Part shown: positions 33,597 through 43,949 of the stretch, one piece after another
Layout of the letters: each line of letters opens with the position of its first letter
How positions within the stretch are numbered: the stretch's first letter is position 1
NCBI GenBank assembly: GCA_014155875.1
Contig: JACEFZ010027944.1
Location: 55,001-119,000, forward strand
Length of the DNA: 64,000 nt
Direction: 5' to 3'
Source of the DNA: Cepaea nemoralis
Lineage: Eukaryota > Mollusca > Gastropoda > Stylommatophora > Helicidae
Program-made: the position numbers and the translations under genes
Notes under the pieces: generated by a model
Databases searched by the model: none
Told to the model about the DNA's origin: nothing
Seen by the model: only the letters and a program-made list of their open reading frames with translations

Positions 33597-34200
33597 TTAT
33601 TTCTGCTCATGACGTGGTCAAAAAATCTTGGCTGTCTAAGTCTAATTTCTCTGACCAATTTACGGTTTTAATTTGATTCTTTTTAGGATTTTCTGTCCGT
33701 CCAAGATATTCTTGCATGTTTATCTGAAACCACCCTTGCTAATGCTAATTGATATTTATCAGCTTGACTGCTTATCGTCTGTTTCACATAAATATAACAG
33801 TAGTGGTTCTGTATAGTACTTCTGCAGACAGTCAAAAATATTTGGGCTTGTTATGAGAAGAAATAAATTGGAGAACTTGGTGACAACTGGCAAGATCGAA
33901 GGGAAAAGAGCAAAGGGAAGACAGAGAAGTAAATACCTCGTTGGTTTGGCCACGTGGCATGGTGGATACAAGAACACTGAGCTGATCCGCGACTCTGGTG
34001 ATCGAGTGAAATGGCGAATTATGCCCGCCCTCGCTTATCAGCATGGCATATGATATGGATAGTACTTCAACACATTTGTCCTCGTTGAAATTGACAAAGT
34101 TTTATTGGTGAGCTTGTTTTCCATCTTGCAAAAGGCTCCCTTTGCCATAACGATTCTTGTTGTAATCCCCACCAGGTTGCTTCGAGATAGTTGTTTAAAA
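33597..34200 (-). mobile_element. LINE A copy (A6) interrupted by another LINE A
   Basis: 34200-34069 (TRIVMAKGAFCKMENKLTNK) and 33812-33597 (YTEPLLLYLCET, then REIRLRQPRFFDHVMSRNK) are consecutive parts of one minus-strand LINE A. They are separated by the plus-oriented insert 33823-34058. Confidence 0.75.
33823..34058 (+). mobile_element. LINE A insertion in LINE A (A7)
   Basis: A 236-bp 5'-truncated LINE A end (MRRNKLENLVTTGKIEGKRA, then ALAYQHG) is flanked by the exact 10-bp duplication ATAGTACTTC (33813-33822 and 34059-34068). Host and insert belong to the same family in opposite orientation. Confidence 0.88.
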
Positions 34201-34267
34201 ACTGCCCAATTTTCTGTAGCATTGAAATATTCTTGGAGACGACCATGATGAAACTGAATTTTTTTAG

Positions 34268-34558
34268 CCATGTGCTTGCTTGCTTGTGTTCGTTGGCTTG
34301 AGCTCCAACGCGAAGTCCTGTATGTCGGATGAAGGCATCCTGTTGTCCAACATCAGTGTGATGTCACACAGGACCTGAGGTTTGCGTGAGTATCCGTTGT
34401 CCCATGTCTGGCTTATTGGTGTGCAGACTGGTGGTTCCTCGCCATACAGGCAGACACTCTCCGACTTCGGAGGAATCGGCGATCCTATTGACTTTAGCCA
34501 GGACCCCGAAGGGACCTGTTGCCCAGGACGCTCGACGAGGACGCGTCAATAGGTCTTG
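34268..34558 (-). mobile_element. Repeat R1, copy 3 (truncated)
   Basis: Same unit as 4910 and 15483, with the (CAAG)n tail at 34270. It is cut at AATAGGTCTTG, where LINE B2 begins, so its first approximately 45 bp (minus-strand 5' end) are missing. Confidence 0.9.
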
Positions 34559-35310
34559 CTAAAATCAAATACGCTATCTCGCAACACCAAAATCACAATA
34601 TACAAACCATTGATCAGATCAGTTGTGCTGTATGGCTCTGAAACCTGGAATACAACGAAAGGAGACGAAGCCTCGATACAAACCTTTGAGAAAAAAGTCT
34701 TAAGACGCATCTTTGGGTCCATTAGGGATACACAAAGTGGAGAGTGGAAAAGAGGAAGCAACAAAGACATTTATGATCTGTTTAAGTCCCCGCTAATCAC
34801 TGGTATCATGAAGGCTAATAGACTACAATGGCTGCGGCATATAGAAAGAATGGAAGATAATATGGAAACAAATCTCACTTACAATCAGGACATAAATGAC
34901 CGTAGACCCCGAGGTAGACCAAGAAGATGGTGGAGAGATAATATACATGCAGATCTAAAAGCACTTGGAATCAGCGACTGTCATGAGAGGGTCAACCAGA
35001 GAGACGAATGGAGACGGCTTGTATCTACAGCAAAGAACTTCAATGGCTCGGAATGCTGAAGAAGAAGAAGAAGAAGAAGAAGAAGAAGAAGAAGAAGAAG
35101 AAGAAGAAGAAGAAGAAGAAGAAGAAGAAGAAGAAGAAGAAGAAGAAGAAGAAGAAGAAGAAGAAGAAGAAGAAGAAGAAGAAGAAGAAGAAGAAGAAGA
35201 AGAAGAAAAGGGGAAGAAGAAGAAGAAGAAGAAGAAGAAGAAGAAGAAGAAGAAGAAGAAGAAGAAGAAAGAAGAAGAAGAAGAAGAAGAAGAAGAAGAA
35301 GAAGAAGAAG
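34559..35310 (+). pseudogene. LINE B 3' part with long (GAA)n tail (B2)
   Basis: An open frame 34556-35059 reads IRSVVLYGSETWNTTKGDEA, then VLRRIFGSIRDTQSGEWKRG, LFKSPLITGIMKANRLQWL, NDRRPRGRPRRWWRDNIHAD and NFNGSEC followed by stop. This is the C-terminus of an RTE-like LINE. The stop codon TGA passes into (AGA)n from about 35056 to 35310, some 250 bp with a few interruptions. The same junction (GGAATGCTGAAGAAG) is at 30890 and 39955. A frame of 266 codons over the tail is an artefact. Confidence 0.9.
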
Positions 35311-35358
35311 AACGAACGAACGAACGAACGAACGAACGAACGAACGAACGAACGAACG
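35311..35358. repeat. (AACG)n microsatellite
   Basis: About 12 CGAA units directly follow the (GAA)n tail, a switch of repeat type at the tail end. Confidence 0.95.
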
Positions 35359-35519
35359 ACCAGACTTTATTTTCAAAGGGTAACAAATTGGGCACGCAGG
35401 CCCGTCTTACATTCGGCCCTTCCAATCACTCATCTTTCTTTCATCAACAGTGCATAGGAAAAAAACATTGTCACATAAATTTTGTAAACATAAACAATGC
35501 ATATTACTATGTTATGAGA

Positions 35520-37294
35520 CACATCAACCACCCACCCACACATCTCCCATTCACTCCAACTCCACCACCCAACCACACACATACCCACACACACATACAT
35601 GCCCCTACCCATCCACCACATCCCTACACCTACACATCTCCCCACCCACACACACCTCTCACCCACCACACACCCCATCCACCCACACCCCAAGCACACA
35701 TACATTCCTCAACCCACACATACCCCAACCACACACATCCACCCACCTACACACATATCCTCTAACCGTCCCATTACCCACCAACAATCACTCACTCACA
35801 TATCCTCCTCCACCCACACACCTCCAATCACTTAGCCAAACACACATTCCTCAGCCACACATTCCCCCCACACACACACATCTCCCCGTCAACTCACATA
35901 TTCCGCACCTACCCACACACAAATTCCGCACCCAGCCACATAATCTCCCATCTCCCCCAGCCCACTCACAGATCCCGAGCCCACCCCTACAAACATCCCC
36001 CACCATCTCCTAACCTACACACACTCACCCACCCACATATCCTTTACCCACCCACACATCCTCTACCCACCCATCCCCCAACCAAACATCCCTTAACCAC
36101 ACACCCTTACTCATATACAATCACCCACCCACACATCCTCTACCCAACCACACATCCTCCACCCACCCATCCCCCAGCCACACATCCCTTAACCACACAC
36201 TCCTACCCATATACACAAACATCCCAACCCACGCACAATCTCCCCGCCCATACACACATCCCTCACACACATCCCCACCCACCAACACATCCCCCATTCA
36301 CAAACACACACCTCCCATCCACGCACACACAACCCACACATACATCCCCAACCCATACACTCATCCCCTCACACATCCCTAGACACACGTACTTATCCCT
36401 CAACCACTAACACCCACACATCCCTCACTCACTCATCAAAACATACATCTCCTATCTACCCACCCACACACCCCAACCACCCATCTAAACACACATCCCC
36501 CACCCTCACACACATCCTTCACCCACCCGCACACCCAATCACACCCCACCCACCAACACATACATCCTTTATCCACACCCAGCTCCCCTCCCACGCAACA
36601 CCACACCCACACACATCCCAAAGGACACATCCCTCACCCACACACACATCTCCCCACACATCTCCTACCCATCCACACATCCCCCAACTACAATCACCCT
36701 CACTACCCACACATACATCCTCCATCCAGCCACACACACCCCACCCAGCCAGACATATCTCCTACCCACACAAACATCCCCAAATCCATCACCCACACCT
36801 ATCACGCACCCCTCCCCCAACCCACACACATCCCCCACACACATTCACCCACACATCTCTCACCCACACACACACTCCCCACCCATCCACCCAAACATCC
36901 CACACCCATACACATCCCTCACCCACACACACATCCCCAAACCCACACATACCCCTAACTACAATCACCCTCACTACCCACACATACATCCTCCATCCAG
37001 CCATACACACCCCCACCCAACCAGACATATCCCCTACCCACACACACACATCCCCAAATCCATCACCCACACCTATCACGCGCCCCTCCCCCAACCCACA
37101 CACATCCCCCACACACATTCACCCACACATATCTCACCCACACACAAAATCCCCACCCATCCACCCAAGCATCCCACACCCATACACATCCCTCACCAAC
37201 ACACACATCCCCAAACCCACAACCACCCCACCTGCACACATCTCCCACCCACCACATATCCCCACACCCACATATATCCCCCACCCATCCCAAG
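35520..37294. repeat. C/A-only satellite with 274-bp higher-order unit
   Basis: For about 1.77 kb the plus strand is almost free of G and built from CCCACACACATCC-like words. Near 36690-37240, a longer block beginning CAAATCCATCACCCACAC is repeated at 36781 and 37055 (274 bp apart), with TACAATCACCCTCACTACCC at 36690 and 36961. The complementary strand is G/T-rich with many GGG runs. All frames are artefacts. Confidence 0.9.
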
Positions 37295-37379
37295 AAGAGA
37301 AGAAGAAGAAGAAGAAGAAGAAGAAGAAGAAGAAGAAGAAGAAGAAGAAGAAGAAGAAGAAGAAGAAGAAGAAGAAGAA

Positions 37380-37435
<56 letters not shown>

Positions 37436-37624
37436 AGAAGAAGAAGAAGAAGAAGAAGAAGAAGAAGAGAAGAAGAAGAAGAAGAAGAAGAAGAAGAAGA
37501 AGAAGAAGAAGAAGAAGAAGAAGAAGAAGAAGAAGAAGAAGAGAAGAAGAAGAAGAAGAAGAAGAAGAAGAAGAAGAAGAAGAAGAAGAAGAAGAAGAGG
37601 AAGAGGAAGAAGAAGAAGAAGAAG

Positions 37625-37655
<31 letters not shown>

Positions 37656-37908
37656 TGAAGAAGAAAGAAGAAGAAGAAGAAGAAGAAGAAGAAGAAGAAG
37701 AAGAAGAAGAAGAAGAAGAAGAAGAAGAAGAAGAAGAAGAAGAAGAAGAAGAAGAAGAAGAAGAAGAAGAAGAAGAAGAAGAAGAAGAAGAAGGAGAAGA
37801 AGAAGAAGAAGAAGAAGAAGAAGAAGAAGAAGAAGAAGAAGAAGAAGAAGAAGAAGAAGAAGAAGAAGAAGAAGAAGAAGACGAAGAAGAAGAAGAAGGA
37901 GAAGAAGA
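37295..37908. repeat. Long (GAA)n tract
   Basis: About 610 bp of AGA units with sparse GAG, GGA and one GTT interruptions. It directly follows the C/A satellite. Unlike the tails of LINE B, no LINE sequence abuts it. Frames of poly-E, poly-S and poly-L of up to 336 codons are artefacts. 37910-38120 has nothing recognised. Confidence 0.95.
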
Positions 37909-38121
37909 ATGTAAATCGTCACAATGCTTTGGAAAGTACAATGATAGAAGGTATAATTCCTCGAAGAAATGGCAAGGCGTCGACCAGCAGGAAGTAGAAC
38001 ACAGAACATTGTAGACACTTTTTGCTTAATATGCACGAGAATGGGTGTCTGGCAAGTGATGGAGTATCTTTTTGGCAGTCTGTGATTTTTTGTTCTTCTT
38101 TTGGCGCTCACTCGCTTTGAA

Positions 38122-38290
38122 CTCGAGCGTAGTCCATACATCAACTTCTAGTATCACCGGACTGAATTTTACGAGTGGATTAGCTTTCCCTATTACCAGT
38201 GTCCTTTGCCATCAGGCGAACCAATTCCAACTCCAGAGTTACGTGTAATTTACGTCCCAAAGTTAAGGACGATATGTCAACATTTTAGCT
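38122..38290 (+). repeat. Repeat R3, copy 2
   Basis: ACTCGAGCGTAGTCCATAC, TTAGCTTTCCCTATTACCAG and GTGTAATTTACGTCCCAAAG match 6163-6330. Confidence 0.6.
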
Positions 38291-38582
38291 CAACTGGCCG
38301 GTGTCGGGGTGAACCCCCTACCTCAGCATCAGCGCACCGGATGTTTAAAAACGAGTTCTCTTCTCTATTGGGCCATGTTGACCTCCCGCAGTCCTTGATG
38401 AGAGCAACATTTTGCCAAGGATGTGGCACGTGATGATGATTATTCTTATGAGCTCATTAACTCCCCTAAGTCTGCTTAGTTTAATTAAAGTATGGCTGTG
38501 AATCTTGGAATTTAAATGGACAAATTAGGACGCAGAGATTGGAAGCGGCAGAAATATGGTTCCTGAGACGAATGTTACGAAT

Positions 38583-38842
38583 TCCTTGTTGGACGTTGGA
38601 TGAAGAATGACTTGCGCGATGAATTGGATTAAAGTGAGGAAGAGTTGAGCAATTCGTCGACCTCACTCTCTCGCCTGAGTCCATCTGAGTCCAGTGGCAA
38701 GACAAGTCAAGACGACTGGAGACTAATACAGGTGCAGCGGATGACCAGGGCGCTCTACGTGCCTTGCCGTGCTCATTACGTTCCACAACGCTTTACAGGT
38801 AAACGCCGTCTTGCCCGTTGAATCAGGAATGATTTCTTCCGC
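38583..38842 (-). mobile_element. Repeat R2, copy 1
   Basis: About 260 bp nearly identical to 63016-63275 in reverse. Shared blocks include ATTCAACGGGCAAGACGGCG, AATGAGCACGGCAAGGCACG and CAGGCGAGAGAGTGAGGTCG, with the same ends. It interrupts LINE G, so it is mobile. No clear target duplication is seen. Confidence 0.8.
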
Positions 38843-39025
38843 GCAGTCTGCCGGATCCTGTCTTAACCAATAACGAATGCCTTAAAGAGGCTAATGAAAC
38901 TAGAACATTATATACAACTATAAGACAGACGCAAACGGCTTGTTTTGGTCATGTGATAAGAAGAGAGGCATTGGAGAACATTGTGACAACTGGAAAGGTC
39001 GAGGGGAAGAAAGGCAGAGGCAGAA

Positions 39026-39243
39026 AAAAACTGTCATTTACTGCCAATATAATACCTTGCGGTGTATGGCAGAGGGGTCTTTGAGCCTGAGGAATTAAGG
39101 CCGCCTGGCTAGTGCAGTCGCCGCGAACTGTGCAGGTTAGGATTTTCTTTTTGCCGCCGCCAGAAAAAAATCCAACACCTTAACGAGGGATCGAACCCGG
39201 GTCTCCCGAATAAGAGTCCGGCGTTCTAGCCACTCGGCCAGCC
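39026..39243 (-). mobile_element. SINE S3, complete, with 12-bp TSD
   Basis: Flanked by the exact repeat GCAGAGGCAGAA (39014-39025 and 39244-39255) inside LINE G. On the minus strand it starts with a tRNA-like head GGCTGGCCGAGTGGCTAGAA (box A), and CCCGGGTTCGATCCC is box B, similar to Ser/Leu-type tRNAs. The body contains GGCGGCGGCAAAAAGAAAAT. It ends in a short T tail. Confidence 0.92.
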
Positions 39244-39505
39244 GCAGAGGCAGAATAAGAGAAATAATGCCGAATGGATTGCGACGGTGTCATGGTGGAA
39301 TATCAACAGCGGGGTTGATCCAGAACACCAAAGACCGAGGTCTGTGGAGAGTCATGAACACCTATGCCAGACGGCACTTGATGATGATGTTGATGGCTTG
39401 AAATTGCTTGCAACTTCACTCTGCTCGATTTCTTGAATCAAAAGCCGTATAAAACAAGCCATTGGTAAATAATATTCAAACAATGTAATAATCCCTTAGA
39501 GAATT

Positions 39506-40551
39506 TAAACACAGGAGCCATAAACAATATGTTGCACGATTTATTGCCTGACATATTTCGCTACATCTCGTCAGGTGCATCTTGTAGAGCTATATATCAT
39601 ATCTTCTTCTTCTTCATCTTCTTCTTCTTCTTCTTCTTCTTCTTCTTCTTCTTCTTCTTCTTCTTCTTCTTCTTCTTCTTCTTCTTCTTCTTCTTCTTCT
39701 TCTTCCTTTTCTTTTTCTTCTTCTTCTTCTTCTTCTTCTTCTTCTTCTTCTTCTTCTTCTTCTTCTTCTTCTTCTTCTTCTTCTTCTTCTTCTTCTTCTT
39801 CGTCTTCGTCTTCTTCTTCTTCCTTTTCTTCTTCTTCTTCTTCTTCTTCTTCTTCTTCTTCTTCTTCTTCTTCTTCTTCTTCTTCTTCTTCTTCTTCTTC
39901 TTCTTCTTCTTCTTCTTCTTCTTCTTCTTCTTCTTCTTCTTCTTCTTCTTCTTCAGCGTTCCGAGCCATTTAGGTTCTTTGCTGCAGATACAATCCATCT
40001 CCATTCGTCTCTCTGGTTGGCCTTCTCTTGCCAGTCGCTGATTCCAAGTGCTTGTAGGTCTGTATATATATTATCTCTCCACCGTCTTCTTGGTATACCT
40101 CGGGGTCTACGGTCATTTATTTCCTGAGTGTAAGCGAGTTTTGTTTCCCTATTATCTTCCATTCTTTCTATATACCCCAGCCATTGTAGTCTATTAGCCT
40201 TCATGATACCAGTGATTAGCGGGGACTTAAACAGATCATAAATGTCTTTGTTACTTCTTCTTTTCCACTCTCCACTTTGTGTATCCCTAATGGGTCCAAA
40301 GATGCGTCTTTGCTCTCAAAGTTTTGTACAAGGCTTCGTCTCCTTTCGTTATATATCATATGACGTGAATAAATGAATAATACTTCAGCTGACTATGTTT
40401 TTTAATATGTTTAAGCTTAAGTATTATTTATTTATTCGCTCTATATGATATATAACTCTGCTTTATGCCCTTGACGAGATGCAGCGAAATATGGCAGACA
40501 TTAAATCGGGCAACATATTATTTTTGGCTACTGTGTTTAAATGATATTATT
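39506..40551. mobile_element. Foldback element F1 with long inverted arms
   Basis: Left arm 39506-39602 plus 40362-40395 and right arm about 40410-40551 are inverted copies (TTTAAACACAGGAGCC at the left against GGCTACTGTGTTTAAA at the right). The arms include CATATTTCGCTACATCTCGT against ACGAGATGCAGCGAAATATG. Without the LINE B insertion the element is about 290 bp, with a loop of about 35 bp. No coding content. Confidence 0.85.
39603..40349 (-). mobile_element. LINE B insertion with (GAA)n tail (B3)
   Basis: 747 bp flanked by the exact 12-bp duplication TATATATCATAT (39591-39602 and 40350-40361). On the minus strand: 5'-truncated coding part (40349-39956, including MKANRLQWLGYIERMEDNRE and SAAKNLNGSER), then about 350 bp of (GAA)n with few interruptions (39955-39603). 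The target duplication lies outside the microsatellite, so the tract belongs to the inserted unit. Confidence 0.93.
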
Positions 40552-40664
40552 TGCCCTGTATGCATATATCATAAGCCCTGTTAAAACGTTAAAAAAAACA
40601 AGCCAAGGAGCCGTTAAATAAGCCTAAGGTGTATTGGGCATATAGTGCTAGCCCCAGTTTTTTA

Positions 40665-40865
40665 AACACATCGGCATTTGTGTGGTGAAGTTGTCAATAT
40701 TATGCCAGCTGCCTTTACTTCCCAAGACAGTCCCTGGTACTCATGTCTAGGCTGGATCCATCTTATAACCAGCTAATATTTAGAAATCTGACTCAACACG
40801 AATTCTGACCCACGACAACATGACCAACAGACTTGCCACTTCTCTCCAGCGGTTTCCTCAAAATG
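40665..40865 (-). mobile_element. SINE S2 copy
   Basis: GCCAGCTGCCTTTACTTCCC and GGTACTCATGTCTAGGCTGG match S2. The head near 40810-40850 is decayed. Confidence 0.55.
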
Positions 40866-40879
40866 TTTTATGTTTAAAT

Positions 40880-41640
40880 CTGCAAGCATTCGTTAAACCC
40901 ATAAAGCAAGACCTGAACTGACACTCGTCATTTCTTAGGTCGAAACGCCCATGGCTTGATCTTAAGAGTTAATGTGTATTATAGATGATGTAACAAACAA
41001 TAAGATCAAATCATCACGATAGCACAGCATCACGTCTACAGATATTCGACACCACGTGCTAATTTCAATATTTTTATACATCTCTGTTGATCTATGACAG
41101 GGGGATTTTTCTTGTCTTTTCTTCGTCCAATGTTGTCAAAATGAATCCCTTCTCTGCCTTGCAGTAATCCTGCAGCCTTCAATCTTCCTTTAAAGCTGAT
41201 AAGAATACCTCATCAAAGCCTCCGAAAAGAAAGAGAAACGCGTTGTCATTCTTCGCTAAGTTGATTGTGTTTTTCTTTCATTTGTTTGCTACCGATTATT
41301 TTTTAAGAGATATTCAGTGGATTATCTCTCTTTCGCCTTTTTGTCTGTTCACTTTAAAAAAAATGCCATTTGCGATCTGGATGTGATGTCATTCTATTCT
41401 ATGTGAGCTTCTTTTTAAGGCTTCCTGTTTAAATCTCCTAGGCTTCTCGGATTTAAAGTGCTTCTCTAGAGAATGTATTTGGCTATTAGTTATTTCGTGG
41501 CTGATATCTGAGCCAACATAATACGATAACTCAATACTCTGTAATGTAGACTGTCTATGTTGCAAGACTGTTAGGCGAAATCTGCGACACATGGCGCATA
41601 TGCACGCACACACAAGAATGACAGAACATATTTTCTTATA
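40880..41640. other. No assigned feature; 85-codon minus-strand frame
   Basis: At 41646-41389 (minus) a frame begins MDYKKICSVILVCACICAMC, signal-peptide-like. Its ATG overlaps the end of a LINE F fragment and no splice signals or homology are seen, so it is not called a gene. Confidence 0.35.
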
Positions 41641-41880
41641 GTCCATGCCGCGTGCGTTCGTGATAATATCTGCCCATTGCCGTCTGTCTGTCGTGCTTCC
41701 AGTTATTTCTTATACCGACGTTCCTCCTATCCTCCAGTATTTTCTCTCTTGATCTCCAGCCTTCCTGCTGTGACGACATACTTCAGCTTTCCTCGTCTCA
41801 TGACATGCCCACATAATGTTGAATGTCTTCTTTTGTAATTCTTGTGTGTGGCGTGTGTGGTGTGAGTTGGTCTTATCTCA
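41640..41880 (-). mobile_element. LINE F 3' fragment
   Basis: Same block order as 16628-16915: CCATGCCGCGTG, GTGCTTCCAGTTATTTCTTA, GACGTTCCTCC and CTCATGACATGCCC on the plus strand. Confidence 0.55.
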
Positions 41881-41969
41881 GATTTCTCCTAGCAGTTTTG
41901 CACTACATGTTTATATCGTTGGAGTTGTGTTAAAGTTGCCGAGAATTACACTAATAAATAACAACCGTA

Positions 41970-42435
41970 ATCAAAATGAAAAGATGCCAATTGCAATGTG
42001 AAAAAGAGTGTTGACTTGCACATAGAATCTGTACTTTTGTATGGGTGGGACACGTGAACAATGAGAAGACAATCTGAACAACATCTAATGGCAGTGGAAA
42101 TGTGGTTTCCGAGGAAAACGCAAAGAATACCATGGGTAGACAGAAAAATCAACCAGCAAGTCCTTGACGATACAAATAACTGGTTAGCAGAAATTAGTCG
42201 TAGACAGTCAAGATATGTTGGGCACACTATTAGAAGAAATAAACTAGAGAAGTTGGTGACAATTGGCAAGATTGAGGGTAAAAGAACACACGAAAGACAG
42301 AAAAGTAAATAGCTCGATGTTGTAGCTACATAGCATGGTGGAGACAAGAATACATGTTTGATCCGCAACTGGTGATCGTGTAAGAAGGCGGCGAAACACG
42401 ACCGCCCACGCTTATCGGCATGGCACGTGATAGTG
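41970..42435 (+). mobile_element. LINE A 3' fragment (A8)
   Basis: Frame 42061-42312 reads MRRQSEQHLMAVEMWFPRKT, then QRIPWVDRKINQQVL, RRQSRYVGHTIRRNKLEKLV and KIEGKRTHERQKSK followed by stop. It ends with the CACGCTTATCGGCATGGCAC block. Confidence 0.8.
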
Positions 42436-42659
42436 ATATAATTAACATAAGTTGCATATGGGTAGCTTTCAGTAAGAGGCATATGTAAAATTAGACGCAA
42501 ATAAAATTCAAACGTCACTATATTAAGGTTAACTCTCTGTGACTAAGGGGCAGTGGACACGTTTCACAATTCCCCAATAAAACGGGTGGAGACTTCGAAA
42601 TCATATTGTCTGATTCGGTAGCAGTCGACTTTGCTTTAATTTCGATAGTAAGAGTCGTC

Positions 42660-42755
42660 GGTCATTCAGAAAGCAATTCCAAACTACTGAAATTGTTAAT
42701 CACAAACTGCCATAAAATGCTGCGATTCGTTGCAAATCCTTTGAAGGACAAGCAA
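42660..42755 (+). mobile_element. SINE S1 body fragment
   Basis: AGAAAGCAATTCCAAACTAC and CACAAACTGCCA...GATTCGTTGCAA...CCTTTGAAGGA is a decayed S1 body. Confidence 0.45.
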
Positions 42756-42869
42756 CAAATTGTGTAACTCATTGTTTCTAGCTGTTTAATTATAATTGTA
42801 TTGTCTATCACACCGAATACGTTTCTGAAGGTGGTGTTGATAATGATGCGAAAGATATATAGTTCAGTA

Positions 42870-43107
42870 AAGGGAGTCTCAGAATCGAAGTGGTCAAGCC
42901 CGCTGCCTCGAGTTCCGAAGGTTGTGGGTTCGATTCCGGGCTGCGACTTTAGGTTCACGTATGCATTTTTCTCAAAGACTCCTGGGGGTCAGCGCTGAAA
43001 CTACGGAGTTCGTGTTTTTATGCTGTCGGCAGGTCTCCATGCGGAAATATACCGAGCCATATGGGATTACACCCGGTACAATGAAGTCGATCTCCTCGAC
43101 TTTTTTA
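42870..43107 (+). mobile_element. SINE S4, best copy with tRNA-like head
   Basis: GAAGTGGTCAAGCCCGCTGC (box A) and GTGGGTTCGATTCCGGG (box B) form a convincing tRNA-derived promoter. The body has GACTCCTGGGGGTCAGCGCT and the end ACACCCGGTACAATGAAGTC. Confidence 0.85.
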
Positions 43108-43109
43108 CC

Positions 43110-43490
43110 GTAAAACGTAAAGAAATAACACTTTAATGGAAAAAATAAATAAAACTGGTTGTAATCATATTCAACCCATTACTATCTAAAACTAGTCAAA
43201 GACATATTTCATTAAACATACAGAACTAAAAATTTTACAAAAAGAAAATAAACTAATAAATCAAATTAGCACACATTTTGCGTCTTGTGTTGGCCAAAAC
43301 AGGCAAATGAAATTGTGTGGGAATGTTAAACAAGTTCTCGAATAGAGGAGGGGGGAAATTTGGTTAATTCAAAAACTCAATTCTATTTCAAGGAACTATT
43401 AAGATTGTTCGATAACACTGACACTTCGCAAAATGAACTTGCGAATAACGATTCACTCCTGAATCAATAACAGCATGCGGTAACGAGAGT
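43110..43490. other. No recognised feature
   Basis: AT-rich sequence without familiar repeats or frames. Confidence 0.45.
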
Positions 43491-43528
43491 TGCTATTTTT
43501 ATCCGACGGTCGATATATACATGACGAC

Positions 43529-43533
43529 ATACG

Positions 43534-43583
<50 letters not shown>

Positions 43584-43735
43584 TACATATAAATAATACC
43601 TGCCCACCTACCTACCTACCTACCTACCTACCCACATACATACATACACACACACATACACACCCACCCACGCACGCATGCACGCACGCACGCAGGCAGG
43701 CAGGCGCGCGCGCGCGCACACACACACACACAAAC
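43529..43735. repeat. Cluster of short tandem repeats
   Basis: (CA)n at 43538-43578, (CTAC)n at 43606-43632, ACATAC and CACCCACGCA variants, then (GCGC)n and (CA)n to 43733. Confidence 0.95.
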
Positions 43736-43949
43736 ACTCATCACCTTTATTAACAATTATGTGCTGTATAAAATAATCAGTTTTTTACACCTAGCTTTGT
43801 TGAAAGCTATTTTACACTTCATCTTGTCAAAACATCTAACATTTGGAGCTATCACCGTGGTCTGATATTTTAACTGTGTGAATTGTTTAAAAATTGTTCC
43901 ATGCAGTCTAATGAGGCATTCTAGAGGACCAATTTTCTCTGTGATTACC

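Larger units (their letters stand above)
38475..39390 (+). mobile_element. LINE G copy carrying two insertions
   Basis: Pieces 38475-38582 (YGCESWNLNGQIRTQRLEAA), 38843-39025 (ANETRTLYTTIRQTQT, HVIRREALENIVTTGKVEGK) and 39244-39390 (MPNGLRRCHGGIST, NTKDRGLWRVMNTYARRH) are consecutive parts of one LINE C-terminus. It ends GATGATGATG. The interruptions are R2 (38583-38842) and SINE S3 (39026-39243). Another LINE G is at 45815-46100. Confidence 0.8.

Noticed and set aside
35520..37294. Telomeric or interstitial telomere repeat
   Set aside because: The words are C/A-rich but no TTAGGG/CCCTAA array is present.
39180..39243. A tRNA gene on the minus strand
   Set aside because: The tRNA-like sequence is the head of SINE S3 with a body, T tail and TSD; stems are imperfect.
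34965..40041. Very long reading frames of poly-E, poly-K, poly-S, poly-L or poly-F, up to 336 codons
   Set aside because: They are translations of (GAA)n/(TTC)n tracts and of the C/A satellite; no start context, no conserved sequence.
41389..41646. Secreted 85-residue protein on the minus strand
   Set aside because: The ATG lies in the end of a LINE F fragment; no splice sites, homology or upstream promoter seen.
42870..42955. A tRNA gene at 42870
   Set aside because: Boxes A and B are good but no acceptor stem closes, and the S4 SINE body follows.
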